Shown here: positions 36,958 through 46,192 of the stretch, one piece after another
How the letters are laid out: every line of letters starts with the position of its first letter
How positions within the stretch are numbered: position 1 is the first letter of the stretch
Translations under genes and position numbers: made by a program
Notes under the pieces: model-generated
Told to the model about the DNA's origin: nothing
Seen by the model: the letters and a program-made list of their open reading frames with translations, nothing else
Database searches by the model: none
Assembly: GCA_035517775.1 (NCBI GenBank)
Contig: DATIYF010000021.1
Span: 19,266 to 83,265 of the forward strand
Direction: 5' to 3'
DNA from: DATIYF01 sp035517775
GTDB taxonomy: Bacteria; Acidobacteriota; Terriglobia; Terriglobales; Acidobacteriaceae
Length of the DNA: 64,000 nucleotides

Positions 36958-37788
36958 ATGCCCGCAACCCTGGATCAAATCGTTGCCGCCGCCCGCCGCC
37001 GCGCCGCCCAGGCGCGCCCTCAGGCCAAGGTGCGCCAACTGGAGCAGGCTGCCGAAAAGCATGCTCCTCGCGGCTTTCGCCAGGCTCTGCAGGCCAAGGC
37101 AACCGCCGGCGCCGCTGTGATCGCAGAACTGAAAAGGGCTTCCCCTTCCCGCGGGGTGATTCGCGCCAACTTCGATCCATCCGGGCTGGCAAAAGAGTTG
37201 GAGCAGGCCGGCGCCGCCGCGCTTTCCGTACTTACCGATGAGGAGTACTTTCAGGGATCGCTCGAAAACCTGCGGCGCGCATCTTCCGCCACCGCGCTCC
37301 CCTGCCTGCGCAAAGATTTCATTGTGGATGAATTTCAACTATTGGAGGCCCGGGCCTACAGCGCGGACGCCGTGCTGCTGATCGTTGCTGCACTTTCGCA
37401 GCAGGAGTTGGCCGCCCTTGCGGCGCGCGCGGCTGACCATGGCCTCGACGTGCTCTGCGAGGTGCACGATCAAGAAGAGCTGCACCGCGCCCTGGACGCC
37501 GGCTGCAGCCTGATCGGGGTCAACAGCCGCGATCTGCGTACCTTTAGAGTGGACTTAGAAACCGCCTTAGGTTTGGCTTCACTTCTGCCGAAGAATGTCT
37601 TGCCGGTAGCCGAAAGCGGCATTTCCTCGGGATCGGACGTTGTCCGTCTCCTCGCCGCCGGCTACCGGGCATTCCTGATCGGTGAGTCGTTGATGCAGGC
37701 GGCATCTCCGGGCGCTGCGCTGCGCCGCCTTTTGAGCGAAGCCGCCACCTGCACCAACTCGGCGCCGAAGGCCAGAGCCAGCGACTGA
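36958..37788 (+). CDS. trpC: Indole-3-glycerol phosphate synthase
   Basis: A 276-residue TIM-barrel enzyme with AVIAELKRASPSRGVI (catalytic Glu/Lys), SVLTDEEYFQGS, LPCLRKDFIVDEFQ, IGVNSRDLRTF and VAESGISSGSDV, all IGPS landmarks. It closes the indole ring from CdRP. It begins the trpC-trpF-trpB operon; trpF follows after 11 bases. A TATAAT box lies only 18 bases upstream, so the leader is very short and there is no room for a trp leader peptide. Confidence 0.96.
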   Translation: MPATLDQIVAAARRRAAQARPQAKVRQLEQAAEKHAPRGFRQALQAKATAGAAVIAELKRASPSRGVIRANFDPSGLAKELEQAGAAALSVLTDEEYFQGSLENLRRASSATALPCLRKDFIVDEFQLLEARAYSADAVLLIVAALSQQELAALAARAADHGLDVLCEVHDQEELHRALDAGCSLIGVNSRDLRTFRVDLETALGLASLLPKNVLPVAESGISSGSDVVRLLAAGYRAFLIGESLMQAASPGAALRRLLSEAATCTNSAPKARASD

Positions 37789-37799
37789 CAGGCATCTCC

Positions 37800-38501
37800 A
37801 TGACCTGGATCAAAATCTGCGGCACCACCAGTCTCGAGGACGCCGTCTTGGCCATGCGCGCCGGCGCGGACGCCCTGGGATTCATCTTCTACCCGGGCAG
37901 CGCGCGCTACATCGAGCCCCAGGCGGCGCGCCAGATCGTGGCCCGGCTGCCGGAAAAGATTGAGAAAGTCGGCGTCTTCGTAGATCAGCCCTCGGACGCG
38001 ATTCTTTCCCTGGCCGCCAAGGTTGGCCTTACCGCAGTCCAACTTCTGGTCAGCGACGATCCCTTCCTGGCGGAGCAGCTCGCCGATCCTCAAAATCCGC
38101 AGTTCAAAAAGATGTGGCCCAAAGGGCGCCCTGCTCTCAAGATCTTGGTGGCGGTTTCCATGCGCACGGATCCCGAGGCGGGGGTGGCCAAAGCGAAAGA
38201 GTGGAAGGCCGGAGAGGTATACGCCTTCCTGCTCGATTCCGGTTCGCTTACACAGCACGGCGGCACAGGTACCACTTTCGACTGGCAGGCTGCCTCGGCC
38301 AAAGCCGAGGACCTGCGCGCCCTGGGCAGAATTGCGGTGGCGGGCGGCCTGAACTCCGCGAACGTCGGCGAGGCCATGCGTATACTGAAGCCCTGGGGCG
38401 TGGACGTGGTTTCCGGCGTCGAGGCCCAGCCGGGCAAGAAAGACCCGGAAAAGGTCAAGGCCTTTATCTCGGCGGTCCGGGGGGCCGAGAAGAGCGCGTA
38501 A
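37800..38501 (+). CDS. trpF: Phosphoribosylanthranilate isomerase
   Basis: A 233-residue barrel protein beginning WIKICGTTSLEDAV (catalytic Cys7) with FIFYPGSARYIEP, and the final phosphate-binding VAGGLNSANVGEA and GVDVVSGVE. It isomerises PRA to CdRP. The usual VQLHGDE segment reads VQLLVSDDP with an insertion of about ten residues after it (PQNPQFKKMWPK), a variant loop whose effect is unknown. The second catalytic Asp is in AFLLDSGS. trpB starts two bases after the stop codon. Confidence 0.93.
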   Translation: MTWIKICGTTSLEDAVLAMRAGADALGFIFYPGSARYIEPQAARQIVARLPEKIEKVGVFVDQPSDAILSLAAKVGLTAVQLLVSDDPFLAEQLADPQNPQFKKMWPKGRPALKILVAVSMRTDPEAGVAKAKEWKAGEVYAFLLDSGSLTQHGGTGTTFDWQAASAKAEDLRALGRIAVAGGLNSANVGEAMRILKPWGVDVVSGVEAQPGKKDPEKVKAFISAVRGAEKSA

Positions 38502-38503
38502 GC

Positions 38504-39721
38504 ATGGCAAGCGCAACTATTTCTAAACTGCAAACGCCGCGGAAAAAGGCGCCCGGCCGCTTTGGCCCCTATGGCGGGCGCTACGTTCCTGAGACGCTCA
38601 TGGCCGCGCTCGACGAGCTGGAGCGGGAATACGAGAAGGCCAAACGCGACCGGGCTTTCCAGCGGCGGCTGGATGAACTGCTCCGCACTTACGCGGGCCG
38701 GCCTACGCCGCTGTTTTTTGCCCGCAGGCTGACCCAGAAACTAGGCGGGGCCAAGATCTACCTGAAGCGCGAAGACCTGCTGCACACCGGCGCGCACAAG
38801 ATCAACAATTGCCTGGGGCAAGCGCTGCTCGTGGAGCGCATGGGCAAGCGCCGGGTGGTGGCCGAAACCGGCGCCGGGCAGCATGGGGTGGCCACGGCCA
38901 CGGTCTGCGCACTGCTTGGCTTCGACTGCGTGGTTTACATGGGCACCGAAGACATGCGCCGCCAGGAACTCAACGTCTTCCGCATGCGGCTGCTGGGCGC
39001 GGAGGTTCGCGGCGTGGATTCCGGCTCGCGCACTTTGAAAGATGCCATCAACGAAGCCATGCGCGACTGGGTGACCAATGTCCGCAGCACTCACTACCTG
39101 CTGGGTAGCGTGCTGGGCGCCCATCCCTATCCCGCGATGGTAAGGGACTTTCATAAGGTGATCGGCAAAGAGGCGCGGGCGCAGATTCTCAAGGCGGAAG
39201 GCAAGCTGCCGGCGGCGATCATCGCCTGCGTGGGCGGAGGATCGAATTCCATTGGCATCTTCCACGATTTTCTGAAAGACAAGAAGGTCAAGCTGATCGG
39301 GGTTGAGGCGGGCGGCCGCAGCGAGCGCCTGGGCGATCACGCCGCGCGCTTTCAGGGCGGCCTGCCGGGAGTGCTGCAAGGCACTTACTCCTACCTGCTG
39401 CAGGATGCGGCGGGGCAAGTCGCGACCACGCATTCCATTTCCGCCGGTCTCGACTATCCCTCGATTGGTCCGGAGCACGCTTGGCTGCACGACACCAGCC
39501 GCGCCGAGTACGTGGCCGCCTCAGATGCCGAAACGCTGGCGGCGACCACGCTGCTGGCTCGCACCGAAGGCGTCATTCCCGCACTGGAATCGGCCCACGC
39601 CGTGGCCGAAGCCCTCAAGCGCGCGCCGAAGATGAAGAAGACCGAGATCGTAATCGTCAACATCTCCGGCAGGGGGGATAAGGATATCGGGATTTTGAGG
39701 GAGAATCTGGAGCTGGATTGA
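38504..39721 (+). CDS. trpB: Tryptophan synthase beta subunit
   Basis: A 405-residue PLP enzyme. PLP Lys99 is in LLHTGAHKINN; other landmarks are AETGAGQHGVATA, YMGTED, GGGSNSIG (phosphate of PLP) and VEAGGR. It condenses indole with serine. It is the TrpB1 type expected to pair with TrpA; the partner gene is in a different operon at 24932. ATG at 38504 is chosen, two bases after the trpF stop; the reading frame is open further upstream inside trpF without meaning. Confidence 0.97.
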   Translation: MASATISKLQTPRKKAPGRFGPYGGRYVPETLMAALDELEREYEKAKRDRAFQRRLDELLRTYAGRPTPLFFARRLTQKLGGAKIYLKREDLLHTGAHKINNCLGQALLVERMGKRRVVAETGAGQHGVATATVCALLGFDCVVYMGTEDMRRQELNVFRMRLLGAEVRGVDSGSRTLKDAINEAMRDWVTNVRSTHYLLGSVLGAHPYPAMVRDFHKVIGKEARAQILKAEGKLPAAIIACVGGGSNSIGIFHDFLKDKKVKLIGVEAGGRSERLGDHAARFQGGLPGVLQGTYSYLLQDAAGQVATTHSISAGLDYPSIGPEHAWLHDTSRAEYVAASDAETLAATTLLARTEGVIPALESAHAVAEALKRAPKMKKTEIVIVNISGRGDKDIGILRENLELD

Positions 39722-39791
39722 TCGCGCTCTGCCTTCGCGGCTGAGAGCCGCTCCGCTGCCACCACCATCGCATTCGAACCAGTTGCAGCGT

Positions 39792-39846
39792 TGTTACGAA
39801 ATCTTAACCTGCCTTTAACCGGCCCGTAACAAGCACCCACTACAGT
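39792..39846 (+). promoter_or_regulatory. Four-repeat Pho-box-like promoter of the phosphoesterase gene
   Basis: Four 8-mers stand 3 bp apart: TGTTACGA (39792-39799), CTTAACCT (39803-39810), TTTAACCG (39814-39821) and CGTAACAA (39825-39832); eight bases later comes TACAGT (39841-39846) as the -10. CTTAACCT repeats with 3-bp spacers are the published cyanobacterial SphR/PhoB box. The layout equals that of the porin promoter at 9037-9091. Confidence 0.65.
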
Positions 39847-39922
39847 CCGGGAGTTGAGCCCCCGTCTCTCAAGTGGGACGCAGAACTACCCAGGAAAAAA
39901 ATAAAAACGAAAGGTAGCGCCC

Positions 39923-41200
39923 ATGAAAAAGACTGCCGCATTGGCGGCTTTATTGGCAGCAGCATGCGTGAGCCCGGTCTTCGCCGGCGAGGGGCAGGTT
40001 CCCAAAGGCATTCCCCACCTGGATCACGTGTTCTTCATTATGATGGAAAACCACGGCTACAGCCAGGTCATCACCAATCCGAACGACCCGTTCGTGAACC
40101 AGTACGCAACGCAAGGCAACCTGGCGACCAACTATTTTGCCGTCGCCCATCCCAGCCTGACCAACTACCTGGAGGTCACGGGCGGGTCCAATTTCGGCGT
40201 GCTGAACGACAATTCGCCGGACTGGCACAGCACCACCTGCACCCCCAACCTGGCCTCAGGCATCACTTCGCTCGATGACGGGACCTTCCCCGACATTTGC
40301 CCAATCACGGGCTACGGCACGGATGCGGCCACGCCGGCGGTGGACTTCTCGAATGAGACCTCAGGCCCTCCGGGAGAAAACAACATTGACGGGGTGAAGT
40401 CGATTGCGGCCAAGACCAATATCACAGGAAAGACGATCGCCGACCAGCTGGCGGAGCGCGGCCTGAGCTGGAAGAGCTATCAGGAAAGCCTGCCCCTGAG
40501 CGGCGCCGAGCTGGTGAACAGCAGCGACGGTTACTACACCGACAAAACTGATTTCACCAAGATCATGCCCACGCTGAATCCCCCGCTCACGCAGGACGAT
40601 GTGGTTTCTCTGTATGCGGTCAAGCACAATCCGTTCGTTTATTTCCGCAGCGTACAAGAGGGCGTGAACCCGCACAGCAGCCTGAGAAACACGGTCGGGT
40701 TTGAAGGCGGGCAGGGGCTTTACGCCGACCTGCGTTCGGGTCACGTGCCGAGTTTTTCCTTCATCGTGCCCAACCAGTGCAACGACCAGCATGGACGGGG
40801 CAATGGCGGCGCCTTCTGCAACTTCGACCCCAGCGATGATGGCTCGCAGTCGGGCTTGAATCCGGCGTTGATGTACCGCGGCGACGTCACCATCCAGCAG
40901 ATCGTTGAGGCCATTCACCGCTCGCCCGCCTGGCAAGACGGCCGCAGCGCCATCGTGCTGACCTGGGACGAGAACGATTACAGCCTGGCTCCCAACATCA
41001 ACCAGGTGGTGCTGATCGTGGAAACCAATTACGGCTTCCACGGCAGCAGCGCGCAGTTCTATACCCACTACGATTTGCTTCGTTCCATGGAGTCGGCTTT
41101 TGGTTTGCCTTGCCTGAACCACGCCTGTGACGCCAACACCAACGTGATGACAGACCTGTTTGGCAAAGATCATCACGAGTGGGGCGGCTGGCGCCACTGA
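39923..41200 (+). CDS. Secreted phosphoesterase (phospholipase C/acid phosphatase-like)
   Basis: A 425-residue protein with a signal peptide (residues 1-21, ending VFA) and the phosphoesterase family pattern: HVFFIMMENHGYSQV at the start, HPSLTNYLEVTGG, PSFSFIVPNQCND and the metal-site TWDENDY near residue 345. Members are phospholipases C and broad acid phosphatases; they release phosphate outside the cell. Substrate not determined. AAAGG precedes the ATG. Pho-box-like repeats lie upstream and a perfect terminator downstream, so it is a single-gene unit and probably phosphate-regulated. Confidence 0.88.
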   Translation: MKKTAALAALLAAACVSPVFAGEGQVPKGIPHLDHVFFIMMENHGYSQVITNPNDPFVNQYATQGNLATNYFAVAHPSLTNYLEVTGGSNFGVLNDNSPDWHSTTCTPNLASGITSLDDGTFPDICPITGYGTDAATPAVDFSNETSGPPGENNIDGVKSIAAKTNITGKTIADQLAERGLSWKSYQESLPLSGAELVNSSDGYYTDKTDFTKIMPTLNPPLTQDDVVSLYAVKHNPFVYFRSVQEGVNPHSSLRNTVGFEGGQGLYADLRSGHVPSFSFIVPNQCNDQHGRGNGGAFCNFDPSDDGSQSGLNPALMYRGDVTIQQIVEAIHRSPAWQDGRSAIVLTWDENDYSLAPNINQVVLIVETNYGFHGSSAQFYTHYDLLRSMESAFGLPCLNHACDANTNVMTDLFGKDHHEWGGWRH

Positions 41201-41222
41201 GACGGAGTAGAAACAGCAACCG

Positions 41223-41250
41223 AGGCCGCCGGAAACGGCGGCCTTTGGTT
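41223..41250 (+). terminator. Terminator of the phosphoesterase gene
   Basis: AGGCCGCCG (41223-41231) pairs perfectly with CGGCGGCCT (41236-41244) around a GAAA tetraloop, followed by TTGGTTT. It begins 22 bases past the stop codon. Confidence 0.8.
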
Positions 41251-41362
41251 TCTAATTGCAACCGTACCCCGGCCTGGCTCATCCTGTGGAAGGCATCGCC
41301 TGGCTCTCCCTCACTCAGGTTCGTGAATTTCCAGAGAGAGAGCCAGCGCGCAGGGGAAGTTC

Positions 41363-42865
41363 ATGCAAAGCACCTCCAGTTCCAGGCGCTGCTTCTTGAA
41401 AACCGCGGCTCTGGGGGCGGGCGCGATTGCGCTTTCGGGCGGGGTCAATTTCGCAGGCGCCCCCCACCCCTCGCCGGAGACAGCTTCCGCCGCCGGCCCC
41501 GCGGACTACAGCCTTCGCATCGAAAATTCCGCCATCGAGATTGCGCCAGGGCGAATCATCTCGGCCGTTACGTACAACGGCCAGTTTCCCGGCCCTCTGC
41601 TCCGGCTCACAGAAGGGCAACCGGTGACGGTGGATATTTACAACGGCACGGATTCTCCGGAACAACTGCACTGGCATGGTCAGATGGTGCCGAGCAATGT
41701 GGATGGAGCCTCCGAAGAGGGCACGCCATTCATTGCGGCCCACGGGATGCGCCGGATCACGTTCACGCCCAGGCCGGCGGGCTTTCGCTTCTACCACACG
41801 CACAGTCGCGCCGGCGCCAATCTCTATGCCGGCCAGTACAGCGGGCAGGTGGGGCCAGTTTACATTGAGCCCAAAGACGATCCGGGCCGCTACGACCGTG
41901 AAGTGTTCCTTGTTCTGAAAGAATTCGAGCCGGGTTTCAGCCGCGGGGGCGATATGGCGATGGACTTTCTGTCGCCGGCAACTCAGGTGAAGGCGCTGGA
42001 AGGGAAGGGAGAGTCGGCCATGAAAGCCTCTCTCGCCAGGGGCATGCCGCACGGCTATGAAGTTGGCTACCGCTCGTTCACCATCAATGGGCGCATGCTG
42101 GGGCATGGCGAACCGATCCGTGTGAAGCAGGGCGAGCGGGTGCTGTTCCACATTTTGAATGGAAGCGCCACGGAGATTCGCAGTCTGGCCTTGCCCGGCC
42201 ATTCGTTTCAGGTGGTGGCGCTCGATGGAAATCCGGTTCCCAAGCCGGCGGCCGTGCCGGCGCTGTGGCTGGGCACGGCCGAACGAATTTCGGCGCTGGT
42301 GGAAATGAACCATCCCGGAGTGTGGCTGATGGGCGACCTCTCCGACGATGATCGCGGACATGGGATGGGCATTGTGGTGGAATACGCCGGCCGCGGCGGC
42401 AAGCCACAATGGCAGAAGCCGGCCCCATTTCGCTGGAACTACATGCGCTTTGCCAGGGCAGGCGCAAAGACGCTGGAAGCGGACGAGACGTACGAGATGC
42501 TTTTCGAGAAAGACAACGCAGCCGAGCACGGCTTCAATCGCTGGACCATAAACGGCGCAGCTTATCCAATGAGCAGCGAAATGGCCCGGGCGGCCTTTCA
42601 CCTCAAAGAGGGCAAACGCTACCGGCTGCGCATGCGCAATGCCAGCGACGACATTCACCCTATCCATCTTCACCGGCACAGTTTTGAGTTGACCCGGCTG
42701 GCGGGACAGCCTACCGCCGGAATCATGAAAGATGTGGTGATGGTCGGGGGATATCAGGAGGTAGAAGTGGATTTTCTGGCCAACGATCCCGGGCTGACGC
42801 TATTCCACTGCCATCAGCAGCTGCACATGGACTTTGGCTTTATGATGCTGTTCGACTACCGGTAA
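41363..42865 (+). CDS. Tat-exported multicopper oxidase
   Basis: A 500-residue cupredoxin-type oxidase. The N-terminus SSRRCFLKTAALGAG is a twin-arginine signal. The copper motifs are complete: HWHG (residues 103-106), HTH (145-147), HPIHLH (432-437) and HCHQQLH (from 482). The residue at the usual axial type-1 copper position is Phe, as in high-potential laccases. It oxidises phenols, metals or other reductants with oxygen in the periplasm. AGGGG precedes the ATG. It lies directly upstream of the box operon but with 177 bases and two BoxR operators between, so any functional link to aromatic catabolism is only inferred. Confidence 0.88.
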   Translation: MQSTSSSRRCFLKTAALGAGAIALSGGVNFAGAPHPSPETASAAGPADYSLRIENSAIEIAPGRIISAVTYNGQFPGPLLRLTEGQPVTVDIYNGTDSPEQLHWHGQMVPSNVDGASEEGTPFIAAHGMRRITFTPRPAGFRFYHTHSRAGANLYAGQYSGQVGPVYIEPKDDPGRYDREVFLVLKEFEPGFSRGGDMAMDFLSPATQVKALEGKGESAMKASLARGMPHGYEVGYRSFTINGRMLGHGEPIRVKQGERVLFHILNGSATEIRSLALPGHSFQVVALDGNPVPKPAAVPALWLGTAERISALVEMNHPGVWLMGDLSDDDRGHGMGIVVEYAGRGGKPQWQKPAPFRWNYMRFARAGAKTLEADETYEMLFEKDNAAEHGFNRWTINGAAYPMSSEMARAAFHLKEGKRYRLRMRNASDDIHPIHLHRHSFELTRLAGQPTAGIMKDVVMVGGYQEVEVDFLANDPGLTLFHCHQQLHMDFGFMMLFDYR

Positions 42866-42887
42866 CCTGCTTTCCGGCGTCGCGATA

Positions 42888-42901
42888 TGCACTATACTGC
42901 A
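42888..42901 (+). promoter_or_regulatory. BoxR operator 1
   Basis: TGCACTATACTGCA, with flanking ATA/TAT extending the dyad. It fits TGCA-N6-TGCA, the published operator of BoxR, the benzoyl-CoA-responsive repressor. It lies 141 bases before boxC. Confidence 0.7.
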
Positions 42902-42996
42902 TATCAGCGCGTGTCTCCTGCATTGATTGCCGGCAGCAATAATGCTACTTTTTAGAAGAGGCAAGGCTGTGGGGGAATGGCAGGTACCATACCGCT

Positions 42997-43010
42997 TGCA
43001 CTATAGTGCA
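42997..43010 (+). promoter_or_regulatory. BoxR operator 2
   Basis: TGCACTATAGTGCA, a perfect 14-bp palindrome of the form TGCA-N6-TGCA, 32 bases before the boxC start codon. The centre TATAGT could double as a -10 box, which would allow direct repression. Confidence 0.75.
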
Positions 43011-43042
43011 CTCAGCGGCCTGGCCCTTCGGAAGGAGTCTCT

Positions 43043-44725
43043 GTGGAAGCGACGCTGACTGACGCGCGCGAGCGCACCGCCTCAAGGGTGGATTATCAAA
43101 CGGACCCTTCCCGCTACCAGCATTGGCAGCTCAAGTTTGCGGGCCCCCTCGCGACGCTGTTCATGGATACGAAAGAGGAGGGCGGCCTGCGGCCAGGATA
43201 CAAGCTGAAGCTGAACTCCTACGACCTGGGCGTGGATATCGAGCTGCATGACGCGCTGCAGCGCATTCGCTTTGAGCATCCTGAGGTGCGGGCGGTCATT
43301 CTGACCAGCGCCAAGAGCCGGGTGTTCTGCTCCGGCGCCAACATTTACATGCTGGGCACAAGCTCGCACGCATGGAAGGTTAATTTCTGCAAGTTCACCA
43401 ACGAGACCCGCAACGGGATGGAAGATGCCAGCCAACACTCCGGCGTCAAATTTCTGGCGGCGTGCAACGGCACCACCGCCGGCGGCGGATACGAGCTGGC
43501 GCTGGCGTGCGACGAAATCTATTTGATTGACGACCGCTCCTCGGCGGTGAGCTTGCCTGAGTTGCCTTTGCTGGGCGTGCTGCCGGGCACGGGCGGCCTG
43601 ACCCGGGTGACTGACAAGCGCAAAGTGCGGCGCGACCTGGCCGACATGTTCTGCACCGTTTCTGAGGGAGTGCAGGGAGAGCGCGCAAAACAGTGGCGGC
43701 TGGTGGATGAGATCGTAAAGCCGGCGCAGTGGAATGAGGCGGTGCAGAAGCGCGCGCAGGAGATGGCGGCGAAAAGCGACCGCCCGGCGGGCCAGAAGGG
43801 CGTGAGCCTGGCGCCGCTGCAGCGCACGATTGACGATGTCGGATATCACTATGAGTTTGTAGATGTGGCCTTCGACCGCGCCGCGCGCACGGCCACGTTC
43901 ACAGTGAAAGCTCCCGAAGCGGCCGCCGCCAGGACGCTCGACCAGATTCTGGCTGCGGGGGCGAACTGGTGGCCGCTGCAGATGGCCCGCGAACTCGATG
44001 ACGCCATTCTCAGCGCCCGCACCAACGAGCTGGAGCTGGGCCTGTGGATCATGAAAACCAGCGGCAGCGCCGACGCGGTCCTGGAGATGGATAAGCAGCT
44101 CATTGCCCACAAGGACAACTGGTTCGTGCGGGAAGTCGCCAATATGATTCGCCGCATGCTCTGCCGCCTGGACGTTTCGGCGCGCTCCATTTATGCCGTG
44201 ATCGAAGAAGGCTCGTGCTTTGCCGGCACTTTGTTCGAGCTGGCGCTGGCGGCAGACCGCGCCTACATGCTGAACCTGGCCGATAACCCCGAAGCAACGT
44301 TTGTCGCGCTCTCAGAGATGAACTTCGGTCCGCTGTTTATGAGCAACGGGCTGCCGCGAATCGCGGCGCGGTTTTATGAAGAGGCTGCGGAGATGGAGCG
44401 GGCAAGAGCTCTGCTTGGCAAGCGCATCCCCGGCGAGCAGGCGCTCGAAACCGGCCTGGTGACCGCCGCGCCTGACGAGCTGGATTGGGCCGACGAGTTG
44501 CGCCTGGCCATCGAGGCGCGAAGCGCGCTCTCTCCCGATGCGCTTACTGGCCTGGAAGCGAACTTGCGCTTCGGGCTGCCAGAAACGATGCACACGCGAA
44601 TCTTTGCCCGGCTTTCCGCCTGGCAGAACTGGATCTTCAACCGCCCCAATGCCGTGGGCGCGACTGGCGCCCTGAAAGTGTACGGCAGCGGCACCAAAGC
44701 AAAATTCAACTGGGAGCGCGTGTAG
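43043..44725 (+). CDS. boxC: 2,3-epoxybenzoyl-CoA dihydrolase BoxC
   Basis: A 560-residue protein with two crotonase-like domains. The first has SAKSRVFCSGANIYMLGTSS and CNGTTAGGGYELALACDEIY, the oxyanion and CoA-binding region; the second begins around residue 330. BoxC opens the epoxide ring of 2,3-epoxybenzoyl-CoA hydrolytically and removes formate, giving 3,4-dehydroadipyl-CoA semialdehyde. The start is GTG at 43043, with AAGGAG six bases upstream. It heads the boxC-boxB-unknown-boxR operon behind two BoxR operators. Confidence 0.93.
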   Translation: MEATLTDARERTASRVDYQTDPSRYQHWQLKFAGPLATLFMDTKEEGGLRPGYKLKLNSYDLGVDIELHDALQRIRFEHPEVRAVILTSAKSRVFCSGANIYMLGTSSHAWKVNFCKFTNETRNGMEDASQHSGVKFLAACNGTTAGGGYELALACDEIYLIDDRSSAVSLPELPLLGVLPGTGGLTRVTDKRKVRRDLADMFCTVSEGVQGERAKQWRLVDEIVKPAQWNEAVQKRAQEMAAKSDRPAGQKGVSLAPLQRTIDDVGYHYEFVDVAFDRAARTATFTVKAPEAAAARTLDQILAAGANWWPLQMARELDDAILSARTNELELGLWIMKTSGSADAVLEMDKQLIAHKDNWFVREVANMIRRMLCRLDVSARSIYAVIEEGSCFAGTLFELALAADRAYMLNLADNPEATFVALSEMNFGPLFMSNGLPRIAARFYEEAAEMERARALLGKRIPGEQALETGLVTAAPDELDWADELRLAIEARSALSPDALTGLEANLRFGLPETMHTRIFARLSAWQNWIFNRPNAVGATGALKVYGSGTKAKFNWERV

Positions 44726-44744
44726 CGCCCCGGCGGAGAGTTTC

Positions 44745-46166
44745 ATGATTGATTACAGTGAGAGAATCCCGAATAACGTTGACCTGGCCGGCGACAAAAC
44801 TTTGCAGCGCGCGCTGGAAAAGTGGCAGCCGGCGTTTCTGAACTGGTGGTCCGATACCGGGCCGGTCAAGAGCGAAAACCTGCAGGTCTATTTGCGCACC
44901 GCCATCAGCGTGGACCGCGACGGCTGGGCCAACTTCGGCTACGTGCGCATGCCCGACTACCGCTGGGGAATTTTTCTGGTGCCGCGGGATGAAGCCCGCA
45001 AAGTGGCCTTCGGCGAGCACCAGGGCGAGGCGGCCTGGCAGGAGGTCCCGGGGGAATACCGCTCCACGCTGCGGCGGATCATCGTCACCCAGGGCGATAC
45101 CGAACCGGCCTCGGTCGAACAGCAGCGGCTGCTCAGCATGACCGCGCCTTCGCTCTACGACATGCGCAACCTGTTTCAGGTGAATGTGGAGGAAGGGCGG
45201 CATCTCTGGGCGATGGTGTATCTGTTGCACCGTTACTTTGGCCGCGACGGGCGGGAAGAGGCCGAGCGGTTGCTGGAGCGGCGCTCCGGCCACCAGGATA
45301 ATCCCCGCATTCTGACCGCCTTCAACGAAGAGACCCGCCACTGGCTGGCGTTCTTCATGTTTACCTTCTTTACCGACCGCGACGGCAAGTTTCAGCTGGC
45401 CTCGCTGGCGGAGTCGGCGTTTGATCCGCTTTCCCGCACCTGCCGCTTCATGCTGACTGAGGAAGCGCACCACATGTTCGTAGGGGAATCGGGCGTGGCC
45501 CGCACCATTCAACGCACCTGCGAGGTGATGAAGGAACATGGGCTGAGCGATCCCAATGAGGGCCGGCAGTTCGGCGTGATTCCCCTGGCTTTGCTGCAGA
45601 AGTTCGTCAACTTTCACTACAGTGTGACGCTTGATCTTTACGGGTCAGACGTTTCTTCGAACGCGGCGACGTATTTCACCACCGGGTTGAAGGGCCGTTA
45701 TGAGGAAACCAAGCGCAACGACGATCACAAGCTGGCCGGGGCCGAGTATCCCGTGCTGGAAGTGGAAAACGGCGCGGTGGTCGAAAAGAAAGTGCCCGAG
45801 TTGAATGCGCTGAACGCCGAGTTGCGCGATGACTACATCGGGGAGATTCAGGCCGGGCTCAATCGTTGGAATCGCATTCCGGAACAGTTTGGATTGCCGT
45901 TCCGGCTCACGCTGCCGCATGTGGGTTTTCACCGGAAGATCGGAAGCCTGGCGGGCCAGTTCATCAGCCCCGAAGGCCAGGTGATGACAGAGGCGGAATG
46001 GGAGAAGCGGCGCGACCAGTGGCTGCCTTCCGCCGCGGACCATGCTTACGTGGAGTCGCTGATGGGGCAAGTCGTAGAGCCGGGCAAGTTTGCCAACTGG
46101 ATCGCTGCACCGGCGCGGGGCATTAACGGGCAGCCGATTGATTTCGAGTACGTGCGGTTCAATTAG
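44745..46166 (+). CDS. boxB: Benzoyl-CoA 2,3-epoxidase oxygenase subunit BoxB
   Basis: A 473-residue diiron protein. Glu120, Glu150, His153, Asp211, Glu240 and His243 (in NVEEGRH, FFTDRDGK and MLTEEAHH) coincide with the diiron ligands known for BoxB. It epoxidises the ring of benzoyl-CoA with oxygen, using electrons from BoxA. No boxA gene is in this window, so the reductase must be encoded elsewhere or replaced by another electron donor. It follows boxC by 19 bases. Confidence 0.95.
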   Translation: MIDYSERIPNNVDLAGDKTLQRALEKWQPAFLNWWSDTGPVKSENLQVYLRTAISVDRDGWANFGYVRMPDYRWGIFLVPRDEARKVAFGEHQGEAAWQEVPGEYRSTLRRIIVTQGDTEPASVEQQRLLSMTAPSLYDMRNLFQVNVEEGRHLWAMVYLLHRYFGRDGREEAERLLERRSGHQDNPRILTAFNEETRHWLAFFMFTFFTDRDGKFQLASLAESAFDPLSRTCRFMLTEEAHHMFVGESGVARTIQRTCEVMKEHGLSDPNEGRQFGVIPLALLQKFVNFHYSVTLDLYGSDVSSNAATYFTTGLKGRYEETKRNDDHKLAGAEYPVLEVENGAVVEKKVPELNALNAELRDDYIGEIQAGLNRWNRIPEQFGLPFRLTLPHVGFHRKIGSLAGQFISPEGQVMTEAEWEKRRDQWLPSAADHAYVESLMGQVVEPGKFANWIAAPARGINGQPIDFEYVRFN

Positions 46167-46192
46167 AGGGCGCGTTTCGGGGAAAAGTCTTT

